A stretch of DNA of 64,000 nucleotides, from positions 1 to 64,000 of the forward strand of contig CAILKO010000054.1 in the NCBI GenBank assembly GCA_903834835.1. The letters are read 5' to 3'. The stretch comes from an uncultured Pseudomonadota bacterium. GTDB lineage: Bacteria; Pseudomonadota; Gammaproteobacteria; Burkholderiales; SG8-39. The notes under the pieces are model-generated. The model saw only the letters and a program-made list of their open reading frames with translations, was not told the origin of the DNA and did no database searches. This document shows positions 26,304-37,269 of the stretch, piece after piece. A program made the position numbers and the translations under genes. The first letter of the stretch is position 1. Each line of letters opens with the position of its first letter.

Positions 26304-27821
26304 TCAGCGTCGGTCTGCGCGCGCGAGCGCGAGTTGCACGAGCAGGGGCACCGGACGGCCCGTCGATCCCTTCTCGCGTCCGCTTTTCCATGCAGTACCC
26401 GCTATATCCAGGTGGGCCCAGCGCAGCTTGCGCGTGAAGCGCGCGAGGTAGCACGCCGCGGTGATGCTGCCGGCGGGACGGCCGCCCACGTTTGCCATGT
26501 CGGCAAAATTCGATCGCAGGCCGTCCTGATAGTCCTCCCAGAGAGGAAGCTGCCATACGCGGTCCCAGGCTTCGTCAGCAGCGCCCATGATCTCGTTCGC
26601 GAGCGGTTGGTGGTTGGAAAACAAACCGCTCGCAACGTGTCCAAGGGCGATCACGCACGCGCCCGTGAGGGTCGCGACGTCCACCACGATATCCGGGTTG
26701 AACCGCTCGCAGTAGGTCAGCGCGTCGCACAGGATCAGGCGCCCTTCCGCATCGGTGTTCAGAATTTCTACCGTCTGTCCGGACATTGATTTCACGATGT
26801 CGCCCGGCTTGATGGCGGTACCGCTCGGCATGTTCTCGCATGCGGGAATCAGTCCGATCACATTCACCGTCGCCTTCATCGCAGCAAGCGCACGCACAGC
26901 GCCCAGCACGCTCGCTGCGCCGGACATATCGAACTTCATTTCGTCCATTTCCGCAGACGGCTTGAGGGATATGCCTCCGGTATCGAAGGTGATGCCCTTG
27001 CCGATGAGCACGACAGGGCGTGCGTCCTTGCTGCCACCCTGGTACTTCAGCACGATCAGTTTTGGCGGCTCCGCCGTTCCTCGGGTCACTGCGAGGAGGG
27101 CGCCCATGCCGAGCTTCTCCATGTCGCGACGCTCGAGCACTTCGATGCCGATCTTGAACTGGCGCGCGAGTTTGCGCGCCTCATCGGCGAGATAGGTCGG
27201 GGTACACACGTTGGCGGGAAGATTGCCCAGCGTACGCGCGAGCGAAACGCCCCCGAGCGTTGCAACTGCTGCATCGAAGGCTTTCTGGGTCGCCGAGTCA
27301 GGTCGCGAGGAAAGTCCGATTGTGAGTTCCTGGAGCTTCCAGGGATGCGCCGCATTCCGGGACTTGAGACCCTCGAACCGGTAGAACGCGTCGCCCAGCA
27401 TGAACACAGCATGTCTCACGCGCCAGGCGAGTTTTCGCGATGTGCTTTCCGCGAGTTCGCCATCGGGTATGCAGACCACGGCGTCGGTGGCACCCAGGTC
27501 CTTGGTCGCAGCGGCGGCTGCGCGCAGCGATTCCCGGTAGGCGTTTTCCGTAAATTCTGCGCGCGCGCCAAGCCCGACAAGCAGCACGCGAGTCGCGCTT
27601 ACTCCGGTGACGCCGTGCAGCACGAGCGTGGAGGATTTTCTGCCCGACAGGTCTCCGGCCGTCGCAAGTTTGCGCAAGCGGCCGGCTGCCGCCTGGTCGA
27701 CCCGACGCGTGGCTTCGGGGAAATCGGGCAGCCCGGACTTCGCGCTGCCGCGGAATACGCCGAGCACCAGGCAACCCGTCTTTACGCGCTCGGGTATCAC
27801 GTTCCGTATGCTAAATTTCAC
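26304..27821 (-). CDS. pepA: Leucyl aminopeptidase (cytosol aminopeptidase)
   Basis: 505 residues. M17 signature: VVLIGKGITFDTGGISLKPSAEMDEMKFDMSGAASVLGA with the conserved Lys and Asp metal ligands, and the NTDAEGRLILCDALTY motif. It releases N-terminal residues from peptides; in some bacteria it also binds DNA (XerC/D recombination accessory). Divergent from lptF across 94 bases. Normal length and no anomalies. Confidence 0.95.
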   Translation of the reverse strand: MKFSIRNVIPERVKTGCLVLGVFRGSAKSGLPDFPEATRRVDQAAAGRLRKLATAGDLSGRKSSTLVLHGVTGVSATRVLLVGLGARAEFTENAYRESLRAAAAATKDLGATDAVVCIPDGELAESTSRKLAWRVRHAVFMLGDAFYRFEGLKSRNAAHPWKLQELTIGLSSRPDSATQKAFDAAVATLGGVSLARTLGNLPANVCTPTYLADEARKLARQFKIGIEVLERRDMEKLGMGALLAVTRGTAEPPKLIVLKYQGGSKDARPVVLIGKGITFDTGGISLKPSAEMDEMKFDMSGAASVLGAVRALAAMKATVNVIGLIPACENMPSGTAIKPGDIVKSMSGQTVEILNTDAEGRLILCDALTYCERFNPDIVVDVATLTGACVIALGHVASGLFSNHQPLANEIMGAADEAWDRVWQLPLWEDYQDGLRSNFADMANVGGRPAGSITAACYLARFTRKLRWAHLDIAGTAWKSGREKGSTGRPVPLLVQLALARADRR

Positions 27822-27915
27822 TGCGTCCTCGCAATTGATCTGGCTTCGCCAATCATCGCATGAATCGCCGCGTGACGCGATTGCGCGCTCCGGTGCTGGT
27901 CTTCGAAGGTAGCCG

Positions 27916-28986
27916 ATGATATTTCAGCGTGCGCTGCTAAGGGAGTTTGCGGCCCTTTCCGGCGCGGTCTTCCTTACCCTGTTCGCTATCGCGCTCACTA
28001 CTCGTCTGGTCCGGCTGCTGGGGCAGGCGGCGGGCGGTTCGATTCCGTCGGACGCCGTGGTGGCCTATCTAGGCTTCTTCTCGCTCGGCGTGCTGCCGGT
28101 CCTTCTTTCTCTGACGCTGTTCATCGCGGTGCTCCTGACCCTTACGCGCAGCTATCGCGATTCCGAGATGATCATCTGGTTCAATTCGGGCCTGTCCCTT
28201 GCGGCATGGCTGCGGCCCGTCCTCACGTTTTCATTGCCCGTCGTGTTCGTGATCGCGGTGATGTCGCTGCTGCTCACACCGTGGTCTGCGGAAATGGCCG
28301 AACTCTACCGCGCCAGACTTTCCGCGCGAGACGACGTATCAAGGATCACGCCGGGCGTGTTCGGGGAATCCGCATCGAAGGATCGCGTTTTCTTCGTTGA
28401 ATCGGTTTCCGAGTCATCCGATGTCGTGCGCAACGTATTCGTAAGCTCGATACAGCACCAGCGCCCCGGCGTAATGACCAGCCGCACAGGACGAACAGAA
28501 ACAGCGCCGAACGGGGACCGTTTCATCGTGCTTGGCGAAGGGCGCCGCTACGAGGGCCGCGCGGGCGAGGCGAGCTTCCGGGTGATGGAATTCGAGCGCT
28601 ATGCTATGCGAGTCGAGTCCCGCGAGGGCGAGGATCCGGTGCCGACACAGAAGAATCTCTCGACCCTGGAACTCGCAACTGATCCATCCCCTGCGAACCA
28701 CGGCGAGCTGGTGTGGCGGCTCGGGATACCGATTTCCGCGCTGATACTTTCGCTGCTTGCGATACCACTCAGTTTCGTCAATCCGCGTGCAGGACGCTCG
28801 CTCAACCTCATCTTCGCCCTGGTCGTCTTCATGCTCTATTCCAATCTCCTGTCGCTCAGTCAGGCGAACGTGGTGCAGGGGAGGCTCAGCTTCGCGCTCG
28901 GCTGGTGGCTCATACACGGGGTCATGCTTACGCTGCTTCTGGTGCTATTCAGCGAGCGGATGCGCTTGATCCGCTTCAGGCGCTGA
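27916..28986 (+). CDS. lptF: LPS export ABC transporter permease LptF
   Basis: 356 residues. Begins FQRALLREFAALSGAVFLTLFAIALTTRLVRLLGQAAGG; six transmembrane segments flank a periplasmic jellyroll (VFVSSIQHQRPGVMTSRTGRTETAPNGDRFIVLGEGRRYEG). Near the end LGIPISALILSLLAIPLSFVNPRAGRSLNL is the LptF signature. With LptG and LptB it extracts LPS from the inner membrane. lptG starts 5 bases later. Confidence 0.95.
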   Translation: MIFQRALLREFAALSGAVFLTLFAIALTTRLVRLLGQAAGGSIPSDAVVAYLGFFSLGVLPVLLSLTLFIAVLLTLTRSYRDSEMIIWFNSGLSLAAWLRPVLTFSLPVVFVIAVMSLLLTPWSAEMAELYRARLSARDDVSRITPGVFGESASKDRVFFVESVSESSDVVRNVFVSSIQHQRPGVMTSRTGRTETAPNGDRFIVLGEGRRYEGRAGEASFRVMEFERYAMRVESREGEDPVPTQKNLSTLELATDPSPANHGELVWRLGIPISALILSLLAIPLSFVNPRAGRSLNLIFALVVFMLYSNLLSLSQANVVQGRLSFALGWWLIHGVMLTLLLVLFSERMRLIRFRR

Positions 28987-28991
28987 AGCCG

Positions 28992-30074
28992 GTGCGCAGC
29001 CGCGTCCTGCAACGGTATCTGGCCCGCCAGATTTACGGGGCGGTGGGTCTGGTGCTCGCGGGCTTTCTCGCGCTGTTTGCTTTCTTCGACCTGATCGCGG
29101 AGCTGGGGAATCTCGGCAAGGGCAACTATCAGGTCACCCAGATATTCGGTTTCGTGCTTCTCTCGGTGCCTGCTCAGGCCTACGATTTGCTTCCGGTCGC
29201 CGTGCTTATCGGCACGCTATATGCGCTTGCCAGCCTTGCTGCGAGCTCCGAATTCACGGTCATGCGCAGCTCGGGGATGTCGCCGGTGCATGCAGCGAGC
29301 ATCCTGGTAAGGATTGGGCTTGCGTTTGTTCTTGCGACCTTCGTGCTAGGCGAATGGATCGCGCCAGCTTCTGAGCAGGCTGCGCGGACGCTCAAGATGC
29401 GTGCCCTGAGCTCAGTGATCGGGCAGGATTTGCGCTCGGGCCTCTGGTTCAAGGATGAAGGTGCGTTCATCAACGTTCGCGAGGCGCGCGAGGTGGATGT
29501 CCTTACCGGCCTGACGATCTACCAGTTCGATTCCGACTTCAGGCTGAAGTCTGTCAGTTTCGCGCAACGCGGCCGGTATATGTCGGAAGGCGCCTGGAAA
29601 CTCGAGGATGTCGCGCGCACGAAGTTCGGCGACAAGGGGCGGCCGTTGGTGGAGCGCGCCGAATCCGAGCTCTGGCAGTCTGCCCTGCGGCCGGAGTTGC
29701 TGAACGTCCTGCTGGTAGTTCCCGACAAGATGTCGATCTGGGCACTGCATAAGTTTTCGACCCACCTTGCGGAAAACAAGCAGAAGACGGAACGCTACGA
29801 GATCGCGATGTGGCGAAAGGTTTTTTATCCGCTCGCGGCGCTGGTGATGATGGTGCTGGCGCTGCCTTTCGCCTACATGGAAACACGCCACGGGATGCTT
29901 GGCGTGAAGGTGTTCCTCGGCATCATGCTGGGGATATCCTTCCATATGCTTAACAGTCTGTCCTCTCACCTGGGTCTGCTTGGAAGCTGGCCGCCGCTTT
30001 CGACCGCGATGCTGCCCTCGGTGTGCTTCCTTCTCGCGGCGTGCGTGATGATGTGGTGGGTGGAGAGACGCTAG
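28992..30074 (+). CDS. lptG: LPS export ABC transporter permease LptG
   Basis: 360 residues from GTG 28992, just after the lptF stop; the ORF is open upstream but the family begins at RVLQRYLARQIYGAVGLVLAGFLALFAFFDLI. ELGNLGKGNYQVTQIFGFVLLSVPAQAYDLLPVAVLIGTLYAL and the late FYPLAALVMMVLALPFAYMETRHGMLGVKVFLGI are diagnostic. It is the LptF partner. Converges with the RDD gene; the CTAG at 30071-30074 supplies both stops. Confidence 0.95.
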   Translation: MRSRVLQRYLARQIYGAVGLVLAGFLALFAFFDLIAELGNLGKGNYQVTQIFGFVLLSVPAQAYDLLPVAVLIGTLYALASLAASSEFTVMRSSGMSPVHAASILVRIGLAFVLATFVLGEWIAPASEQAARTLKMRALSSVIGQDLRSGLWFKDEGAFINVREAREVDVLTGLTIYQFDSDFRLKSVSFAQRGRYMSEGAWKLEDVARTKFGDKGRPLVERAESELWQSALRPELLNVLLVVPDKMSIWALHKFSTHLAENKQKTERYEIAMWRKVFYPLAALVMMVLALPFAYMETRHGMLGVKVFLGIMLGISFHMLNSLSSHLGLLGSWPPLSTAMLPSVCFLLAACVMMWWVERR

Positions 30075-30592
30075 GCCACGGTAACGATCCGGGTGCCGGA
30101 GAGGCGATCATGCAGAAACTGCCGCTCCGGATCGAACAGGGACCAGGCGGGGCTGAGTGCACCCCCAACCGCAAGGACTGCGATCCAGGCTGATCCGGGC
30201 GCGGCGCGCGCCAGTATGAGCGCGCCCGCGATGCCGGCGGAAGAGAGCAGAACGAGCAGGAAGCGGATCAGCGCTGCGCCGGGCGATGCGCGGCGCCCGC
30301 CCGCACCAACCAGGCGGATGCGCCAAGCCTTCATCGCAAGTGTCTGTCCGCTACGGGTCCAGCACCAGACAAAGTAGGCTGCGAACACCGTCATCAGGTA
30401 GGCCTGATGCAGGTACAGAATCCAGCCCTGCATTTGGGCTGCGCCGCTTGCCAGCGTGAACACGGAAGATGCTACGAATGCGATTGCGGCGAGGAGCAGC
30501 ATTTCGTAGGTGAAGCTGGCGATGCGCCGGCCGTAGCTCGGAGCGGGCGTTGACGCATGATTCGCATCTGTTCCCGCAGAGTCGTTCACGAA
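30071..30592 (-). CDS. RDD-family membrane protein
   Basis: About 173 residues from GTG 30592 (the frame is open further up). APSYGRRIASFTYEMLLLAAIAFVASSVF gives the RDD-type start, then WCWTRSGQTLAMKAWRIRLVGAGG and a C-terminal LFDPERQFLHDRLSGTRIVTV. RDD proteins have three to four transmembrane helices and unclear, possibly transport-related, roles. In betaproteobacteria this gene commonly travels with DUF3106 and DUF3619. Confidence 0.85.
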   Translation of the reverse strand, partial: FVNDSAGTDANHASTPAPSYGRRIASFTYEMLLLAAIAFVASSVFTLASGAAQMQGWILYLHQAYLMTVFAAYFVWCWTRSGQTLAMKAWRIRLVGAGGRRASPGAALIRFLLVLLSSAGIAGALILARAAPGSAWIAVLAVGGALSPAWSLFDPERQFLHDRLSGTRIVTVA

Positions 30593-30605
30593 AACTTCGG
30601 CTGGG

Positions 30606-31157
30606 TTAATCGGCAGCCGGCGCGGCGCTCTTGGCCCTGCGCTTGCCGCCCGCTGGCTCGGGCTGCGGTTGATGGCTCTGCCGTTCCTCCGCGGGAAGTG
30701 CCTGATATTCGGCCCACTTGTCACCGAGGGCCTGGCGCTTCTCGGGGGGGAGCTTCTTCACGAGGCGCTTGTAGTTCTCGCGCGCGTCGCGACGCTGTTC
30801 GGGGCTGAGCCGGACCCACTCATGCATCCGGGCCTGCGCCCGTTCGCGCTCCTTGGCACTCATCTTCGGGTAGCTTTTCGCGATTCCGAGCCACTTCTTC
30901 TTGCGTGCCCCGTCAAGGTTGTCCCATTCGCCGGCAAGGGGTTCAAGCACGCCCTGTTGCTGTGCGTTCAGCTGTGACCACTTGGGGTTCTTGATGTCGG
31001 CCTGGGGTGCAGCCGCGTGCGCGCCTGCCGTGAAGAAGAGCAAGGATGCAAGAAACACCCATGCCCGGAACCGGCCGTTGCGCGGTGCGACCGCTCCGGA
31101 ACCGGAGCGGTGCGGCGTTCCTTGCGGAATTATTCGGAAGCGCGGTCGTTCAGCCAC
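30606..31157 (-). CDS. DUF3106 family exported protein
   Basis: About 183 residues if started at GTG 31157; GTG 31058 is an alternative and the start is unsure. A signal peptide (FRAWVFLASLLFFTAGAHA) is followed by KNPKWSQLNAQQQGVLEPLAGEWDNLDGARKKKWLGIAKSYPKMSAKERERAQARMHEWVRLSPEQRRDARENYKRL, the repetitive helical DUF3106 pattern. The C-terminal tail is rich in Pro, Lys and Ala. Resembles ECF-linked envelope-stress sensors such as CpxP/Spy-like proteins only in helical style. Same strand as the sigma factor gene. Confidence 0.8.
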   Translation of the reverse strand: MAERPRFRIIPQGTPHRSGSGAVAPRNGRFRAWVFLASLLFFTAGAHAAAPQADIKNPKWSQLNAQQQGVLEPLAGEWDNLDGARKKKWLGIAKSYPKMSAKERERAQARMHEWVRLSPEQRRDARENYKRLVKKLPPEKRQALGDKWAEYQALPAEERQSHQPQPEPAGGKRRAKSAAPAAD

Positions 31158-31516
31158 GCTTCGAATCCCTTGTCCAGATAGGCGTCGATCGGAAGGTCGT
31201 CGGTAAGCAACTGGGTATCGATCTCGACTAATTCCGCGACCTGATGATCCTGCCTCCATGTGTAAATCGAGAGCAGCGCAAACGCGAGGACGAAAGTAGG
31301 GACCAGCAGCCGCAGCGACAACTCGCCGAACACAGGCCAGCCGAAGCCGGGGATGCCCGCCCAGACGAGTGATGTCGCGCGCTCCGGTCGTTTAGCGAGC
31401 AGCGCCTGCTCGCGCGAGGCGCGAAGCCGCTCCTCGACATGCGGGTCAAGCCGCATGCCGGAATTCAGGATCTGCCGAACCCGGCTACCTAGGAGGCGTT
31501 CATTGGTGCTGCTCAT
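31130..31516 (-). CDS. DUF3619 protein, probable anti-sigma-like membrane protein
   Basis: 128 residues from ATG 31516, chosen because GGAG lies 6-9 bases upstream; ATG 31528 is in frame too. The cytoplasmic N-terminus (LLGSRVRQILNSGMRLDPHVEERLRASREQAL) is followed by one transmembrane segment (LRLLVPTFVLAFALLSIYTW) and a short acidic periplasmic end. Its position directly after an ECF sigma gene (16 bases) fits an anti-sigma role. That role is inferred from position and topology only. Confidence 0.75.
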   Translation of the reverse strand: MSSTNERLLGSRVRQILNSGMRLDPHVEERLRASREQALLAKRPERATSLVWAGIPGFGWPVFGELSLRLLVPTFVLAFALLSIYTWRQDHQVAELVEIDTQLLTDDLPIDAYLDKGFEAWLNDRASE

Positions 31517-31532
31517 TTCAGACTCCATCGGG

Positions 31533-32099
31533 TCAAAGCGTGATACCCCGTGTGCGCAACACGGCAGCCAACGTGTGGGCGGCCCGTGAGCAGTGTGTCT
31601 TTACACTGCCCTCCGAACAACCCATTGCCTGCGCCGTCTCGGCAACGTCCATTTCCTCCCAGTAACGCATGAGGAAGGCTTCGCGTTGACGTGCTGGCAG
31701 TTTTTTCAACTCTTCTTCAATTATTTCAAGCAGTTGAGACTGTTCCAGTTTGCCTGCCGGACTTTCGCTCTCCTTGGACTCCCCTGCTGCCTGCAAGGTT
31801 TCCAATGGATCATGGTCATCGTCATCCTGGGCCGAGCCAAAAGAAGAGAACAGTGTCATCCAGGTCGAACGCACCTTCTGGCGCCGGAAATAGTCGCGGA
31901 TCGCGTTCTGGAGGATACGCTGAAACAGCAGAGGTAGTTCTTCCGCCGGCCGATCGCCGTATTTTTCGGCGACCCGAAGCATCGCGTCCTGGACGACGTC
32001 CAGCGCGGCGTCCTGATCGCGTACCGCGAACAAGGCCTGCTTGTATGCTCTTCGTTCCGCGTTCTCAAGAAACGCGGCGAGCTCGCTCGGAGATGCCAG
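31533..32099 (-). CDS. ECF-type RNA polymerase sigma factor (apparent CTG start)
   Basis: 188 residues if translation begins at CTG 32099; the first standard start in frame is TTG 32033. Region 2 (ALFAVRDQDAALDVVQDAMLRVAEKYGDRPAEELPLLFQRILQNAIRDYFRRQKVRSTW) and region 4 (LKKLPARQREAFLMRYWEEMDVAETAQAMGCSEGSVKTHCSRAAHTL) are intact. The 22 residues between CTG and TTG (ASPSELAAFLENAERRAYKQ) are typical of the family's N-terminus, and GAGGG lies 4-8 bases before the CTG. An insert of acidic residues (DDDDHDP...ESES) separates the regions. It is divergent from ilvI. Confidence 0.85.
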   Translation of the reverse strand: MASPSELAAFLENAERRAYKQALFAVRDQDAALDVVQDAMLRVAEKYGDRPAEELPLLFQRILQNAIRDYFRRQKVRSTWMTLFSSFGSAQDDDDHDPLETLQAAGESKESESPAGKLEQSQLLEIIEEELKKLPARQREAFLMRYWEEMDVAETAQAMGCSEGSVKTHCSRAAHTLAAVLRTRGITL

Positions 32100-32186
32100 A
32101 AGACCCTCGTCAGTCGGGGTTCGTCATTGTTTGGCGGCATAGTATCAAACGCGCCTGCCGGAAGTGCAGCGACCCTGTACCAAGGA

Positions 32187-32215
32187 TTGACCGTAGTAGA
32201 TTAAGTCTCTAATAT
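32187..32215 (+). promoter_or_regulatory. Sigma-70 promoter of the ilvIHC operon
   Basis: TTGACC (32187-32192), 17 bases, TAATAT (32210-32215): a near-consensus promoter. Start of transcription is predicted near 32222, 25 bases before the ilvI ATG. This is too short for an attenuator before the first gene. Confidence 0.75.
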
Positions 32216-32246
32216 TTAATACTTTCCTCTCGAATCAACCCAAACC

Positions 32247-33968
32247 ATGGACAGGATAAAGGCACTCGAACTCAGCGGCGCGGAGATTGTCGTACGCTGC
32301 CTTCAGGAGGAGGGGGTGGAGTGCATATTCGGCTATCCGGGCGGCGCGGTGCTTTACATCTACGATGCTTTGTTCAAGCAGGACAAGGTGCGTCATGTGC
32401 TGGTCCGCCACGAGCAGGGTGCGGCACATGCCGCGGACGGTTACGCACGTTCTTCCGGCAAGGTCGGCGTTTGCCTGGTCACTTCCGGCCCGGGCCTGAC
32501 CAACGCCGTGACCGGTATCGCGACGGCCTATCTCGATTCGATCCCCATGGTGGTGCTTGTCGGTCAGGTGCCGACAAAGGCGATTGGCGAGGATGCGTTC
32601 CAGGAAGTCGATACGGTCGGCATCACGCGGCCTTGCGTGAAGCACAACTTCCTGGTGAAGGACGTGAAGGACCTCGCGGTGACGATCAAGAAGGCGTTCC
32701 ACATCGCGCAGACCGGGCGGCCCGGGCCGGTGCTGGTCGACATTCCCAAGGACCTCACTGCGCAGGACTGCGAGTTCCTGTATCCCGATTCCGTGTCGAT
32801 GCGTTCCTACAGCCCCATTACCAGGGGTCATGCCGGTCAAATCAAGAAGGCGGCGAAGCTGCTGCTTGAGGCGAAACGTCCGGTGATCTACGCGGGCGGA
32901 GGGGTGATTCTGTCCAATGCGTCGGACCGCCTCACTGAGCTTGTCCGGTTGCTTGGGGTGCCCTGCACGAACACACTCATGGGCCTGGGCGGTTTTCCGG
33001 GTACCGATCCGCTGAGTCTCGGCATGCTCGGCATGCATGGCACCTACGAAGCGAACATGGCGATGCAGCACTGCGACGTCCTGCTTGCGGTCGGCGCTCG
33101 ATTCGACGACCGTGTGATCGGTGATCCCGAGCACTTCGCCCAGAACCGGCGCAAGATCATCCATGTGGATATCGATCCGTCCTCGATCTCGAAGCGCGTC
33201 AAGGTGGATGTGCCGGTGGTCGGAAATGTCGATGACGTGCTTGCTGAGCTTTTGAAACTCGCGAAGGCAGAGGCGTGCGGAAATGCCGCCGCGCTGGACG
33301 ACTGGTGGCGCCAGATCGCCGAGTGGCGTGCCAGGAACTGTCTGCGCTACGACAGGGCCTCGAGCATCATCAAGCCCCAGTACGTGATCGAAAAGCTCTA
33401 TGAAGTCACGGGTGGCGACGCATACGTCACATCGGATGTGGGACAGCATCAGATGTGGGCGGCCCAGTTCTACAAGTTTGACAAGCCTCGGCGCTGGATC
33501 AATTCCGGCGGTCTCGGGACCATGGGGTTCGGTCTGCCTTCGGCGATGGGCGTGCAGTTAGCCCATCCAGGTGCGACGGTTGCCTGTGTCACCGGCGAGT
33601 CGTCGATTCAGATGTGCATCCAGGAGCTCTCGACGTGCAAGCAGTACCGGCTGCCTATCAAGATCATCAACCTGAACAACCGGTACATGGGCATGGTGCG
33701 CCAGTGGCAGCAGTTCTTCCACGGCAACCGGTACAGCGAATCGTACATGGATGCGCTGCCCGATTTCGTGAAGCTCGCCGAGGGTTATGGTCACCGCGGT
33801 CTGAAGGTCGAGCGTCCAGAGGATGTCGAGCCTGCATTGCGCGAGGTCTTCGCCCGCAAGGATGAACTGGTGTTCGTCGACTTCGTGACCGACCAGACGG
33901 AGAACGTCTACCCGATGGTTGCAGCGGGCAAGGGGATCACTGAAATGATCTTCGCCGAGGATCTCTGA
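32247..33968 (+). CDS. ilvI: Acetolactate synthase, large subunit
   Basis: 573 residues. TPP-dependent: GAEIVVRCLQEEGVECIFGYPGGAVLYIYDAL with the catalytic Glu in VLVRHEQGAAHAADGYARSSGKVG, and the TPP motif GESSIQMCIQELSTCKQYRLPIKIINLNN. It condenses pyruvate with pyruvate or 2-oxobutyrate in isoleucine and valine synthesis. In Proteobacteria the ilvIH pair is isozyme III. The small subunit follows two bases later. Confidence 0.95.
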   Translation: MDRIKALELSGAEIVVRCLQEEGVECIFGYPGGAVLYIYDALFKQDKVRHVLVRHEQGAAHAADGYARSSGKVGVCLVTSGPGLTNAVTGIATAYLDSIPMVVLVGQVPTKAIGEDAFQEVDTVGITRPCVKHNFLVKDVKDLAVTIKKAFHIAQTGRPGPVLVDIPKDLTAQDCEFLYPDSVSMRSYSPITRGHAGQIKKAAKLLLEAKRPVIYAGGGVILSNASDRLTELVRLLGVPCTNTLMGLGGFPGTDPLSLGMLGMHGTYEANMAMQHCDVLLAVGARFDDRVIGDPEHFAQNRRKIIHVDIDPSSISKRVKVDVPVVGNVDDVLAELLKLAKAEACGNAAALDDWWRQIAEWRARNCLRYDRASSIIKPQYVIEKLYEVTGGDAYVTSDVGQHQMWAAQFYKFDKPRRWINSGGLGTMGFGLPSAMGVQLAHPGATVACVTGESSIQMCIQELSTCKQYRLPIKIINLNNRYMGMVRQWQQFFHGNRYSESYMDALPDFVKLAEGYGHRGLKVERPEDVEPALREVFARKDELVFVDFVTDQTENVYPMVAAGKGITEMIFAEDL

Positions 33969-33970
33969 TC

Positions 33971-35603
<1,633 letters not shown>

Positions 35604-35604
<1 letters not shown>

Positions 35605-35810
35605 TGAAGCGGACCGGGGTGTGGCGCGTCGTGGCGCTGTTCGTCGGGCTCGCGCTCCTGGCTGGCTGCGGCGACAAGGTTCCGGAATCCGAGGCTGCCA
35701 AGAAGCTGGGTAATGCGCCCAAGCAAATCATCGACAAGACGGTCACGGACGTGAATCAGGCGGTCAAGCAGGGCGCGGAGCGGACCGGCGACGCCGACGC
35801 GAAAAACTAG
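35604..35810 (+). CDS. Small predicted lipoprotein
   Basis: 68 residues. [26 protein letters not shown] is a lipoprotein signal with lipobox LAGC (Cys about 22). The mature part is short and charged: [41 protein letters not shown], probably one amphipathic helix. ATG overlaps the ilvC stop by one base, and the stop overlaps the psd GTG, so it is firmly in the operon. Function unknown. Confidence 0.7.
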
Positions 35811-36466
35811 TGCGCACACCCTATCCGCATCCCATCATCGCCAGGGAAGGCTGGCCCTTCCTGGCGATCGCGGTGGGGGCCTCGCTGCTTGTGGCCCTCC
35901 TGCTCGGCTGGCTCTGGTCGCTTCCTGTCTGGATTGTGTCGCTGTTCGTGCTGCAGTTCTTCCGCGATCCGCAGCGCGACGTGCCAGAGGATCCTGCCGC
36001 GATCGTCTCCCCGGCCGACGGGCGCGTGGTGTTTGTCGGCAAAGCGCGGGATCCGTGGCTCGAGCGCGATGCCCTCAAGATCAGCGTTTTCATGAACGTG
36101 TTCAACGTCCATTCCAACCGCGCACCGGTGGACGGCACGGTGCGTCAGCGCTGGTACCACGCGGGCAGCTTCGTCAATGCCGCACTTGACAAGGCATCGC
36201 TCGAAAACGAACGCAATGCGCTTTGGATGCAGACCGCCGGCGGTGCGGATGTCACCTGCGTGCAAATCGCCGGGCTCGTGGCGCGCCGCATCCTATGTTA
36301 CGTGGATGCGGGCGCGGACCTTTCCCGAGGGCAGCGCTACGGGTTCATCCGCTTCGGATCGCGCGTGGATCTCTATCTGCCGCTCGATTCGCGTCCGCTC
36401 GTCGCGATCGGAGAGAAAGTCGGAGCGGCACATTCCATTCTTGCGGAATTTCCCCGGAATGGATGA
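35810..36466 (+). CDS. psd: Phosphatidylserine decarboxylase proenzyme
   Basis: 218 residues from GTG 35810, overlapping the previous stop. Short (type II) archaeal/bacterial form: N-terminal hydrophobic segments ([40 protein letters not shown]), [27 protein letters not shown], and [11 protein letters not shown], where the pyruvoyl group forms at the Ser of GSR by self-cleavage. Makes phosphatidylethanolamine at the inner membrane. Directly overlapped by pssA. Confidence 0.93.
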   Translation: MRTPYPHPIIAREGWPFLAIAVGASLLVALLLGWLWSLPVWIVSLFVLQFFRDPQRDVPEDPAAIVSPADGRVVFVGKARDPWLERDALKISVFMNVFNVHSNRAPVDGTVRQRWYHAGSFVNAALDKASLENERNALWMQTAGGADVTCVQIAGLVARRILCYVDAGADLSRGQRYGFIRFGSRVDLYLPLDSRPLVAIGEKVGAAHSILAEFPRNG

Positions 36467-37226
36467 GACGCCAAGAGCCGCGGCGGGCTATACGCCGAGG
36501 CTGGGGCGCCTCAGGCGGCGCGGCATCTACTTTCTGCCGAACCTGTTCACCACGGCGGCGTTGTTCGCCGGTTTCTACGCCATTGTCCAGGCGATGATGG
36601 GCCGTTTCGAGGTGTCTGCGGTGGCGATTTACACTGCCATCGTGCTGGACGGCATGGACGGACGCATCGCGCGCTGGACGCGCACCGAAAGCGAATTCGG
36701 TGCCGAGTACGACAGCCTTTCCGACATGGTGTCCTTCGGTGCGGCGCCGGCGCTCGTCATGTATGTATGGGCACTCAGCGATCTGGGGAAACTCGGCTGG
36801 ATATCCGCCTTTATCTATTGCGCCGGCGCTGCGCTGCGTCTGGCGCGCTTCAATACCAATATCGAGGTCGTGGACAAGCGCTTCTTTCAGGGCATGCCGA
36901 GTCCGGCTGCTGCGGCCCTCGTGGCAGGGCTCGTCTGGGTGCTCGACGATCTGGGCATACGGCGCGCCGACTGGATCGCCTGGATCGCCTGTGCCTTCAC
37001 GATATTTGCGGGCATCACCATGGTGTCGAACATGCCCTTCTACAGTTTCAAGGACTTGAACCTGCGCAAACGGGTGCCGTTCTGGGCAGTCCTCGCGGTT
37101 GTCGCGGGCATCGTGGTCATTGCCTATCGCCCGCCCGCCGTGCTCTTCCTGCTGTTTGTCTGCTATGCGCTTTCCGGTTACGTGCTCTGGTTTGTGCGTC
37201 GGGCGCGCCGCCGACCGGCCTCGTAG
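36459..37226 (+). CDS. pssA: CDP-diacylglycerol-serine O-phosphatidyltransferase
   Basis: 255 residues from ATG 36459, overlapping psd by eight bases. The CDP-alcohol motif DGxxARxxxxxxxxGxxxDxxxD is exact in [23 protein letters not shown]. About eight transmembrane segments follow. It supplies phosphatidylserine to Psd, so the gene pair encodes phosphatidylethanolamine synthesis. Confidence 0.93.
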   Translation: MDETPRAAAGYTPRLGRLRRRGIYFLPNLFTTAALFAGFYAIVQAMMGRFEVSAVAIYTAIVLDGMDGRIARWTRTESEFGAEYDSLSDMVSFGAAPALVMYVWALSDLGKLGWISAFIYCAGAALRLARFNTNIEVVDKRFFQGMPSPAAAALVAGLVWVLDDLGIRRADWIAWIACAFTIFAGITMVSNMPFYSFKDLNLRKRVPFWAVLAVVAGIVVIAYRPPAVLFLLFVCYALSGYVLWFVRRARRRPAS

Positions 37227-37234
37227 CCGGAGGC

Positions 37235-37263
37235 TTGCGGGTCGCGAGGATCGCGGTTATAGT
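37235..37263 (+). promoter_or_regulatory. Sigma-70 promoter for the leuA leader
   Basis: TTGCGG (37235-37240), 17 bases, TATAGT (37258-37263). The predicted transcription start is at about 37270, the first base of the short leader ORF, so the leader would be translated from a leaderless transcript. Confidence 0.55.
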
Positions 37264-37269
37264 AAAACG

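Noticed and set aside
32235..33449. 404-codon reverse ORF opposite ilvI
   Set aside because: Antisense shadow of a definite acetolactate synthase gene.
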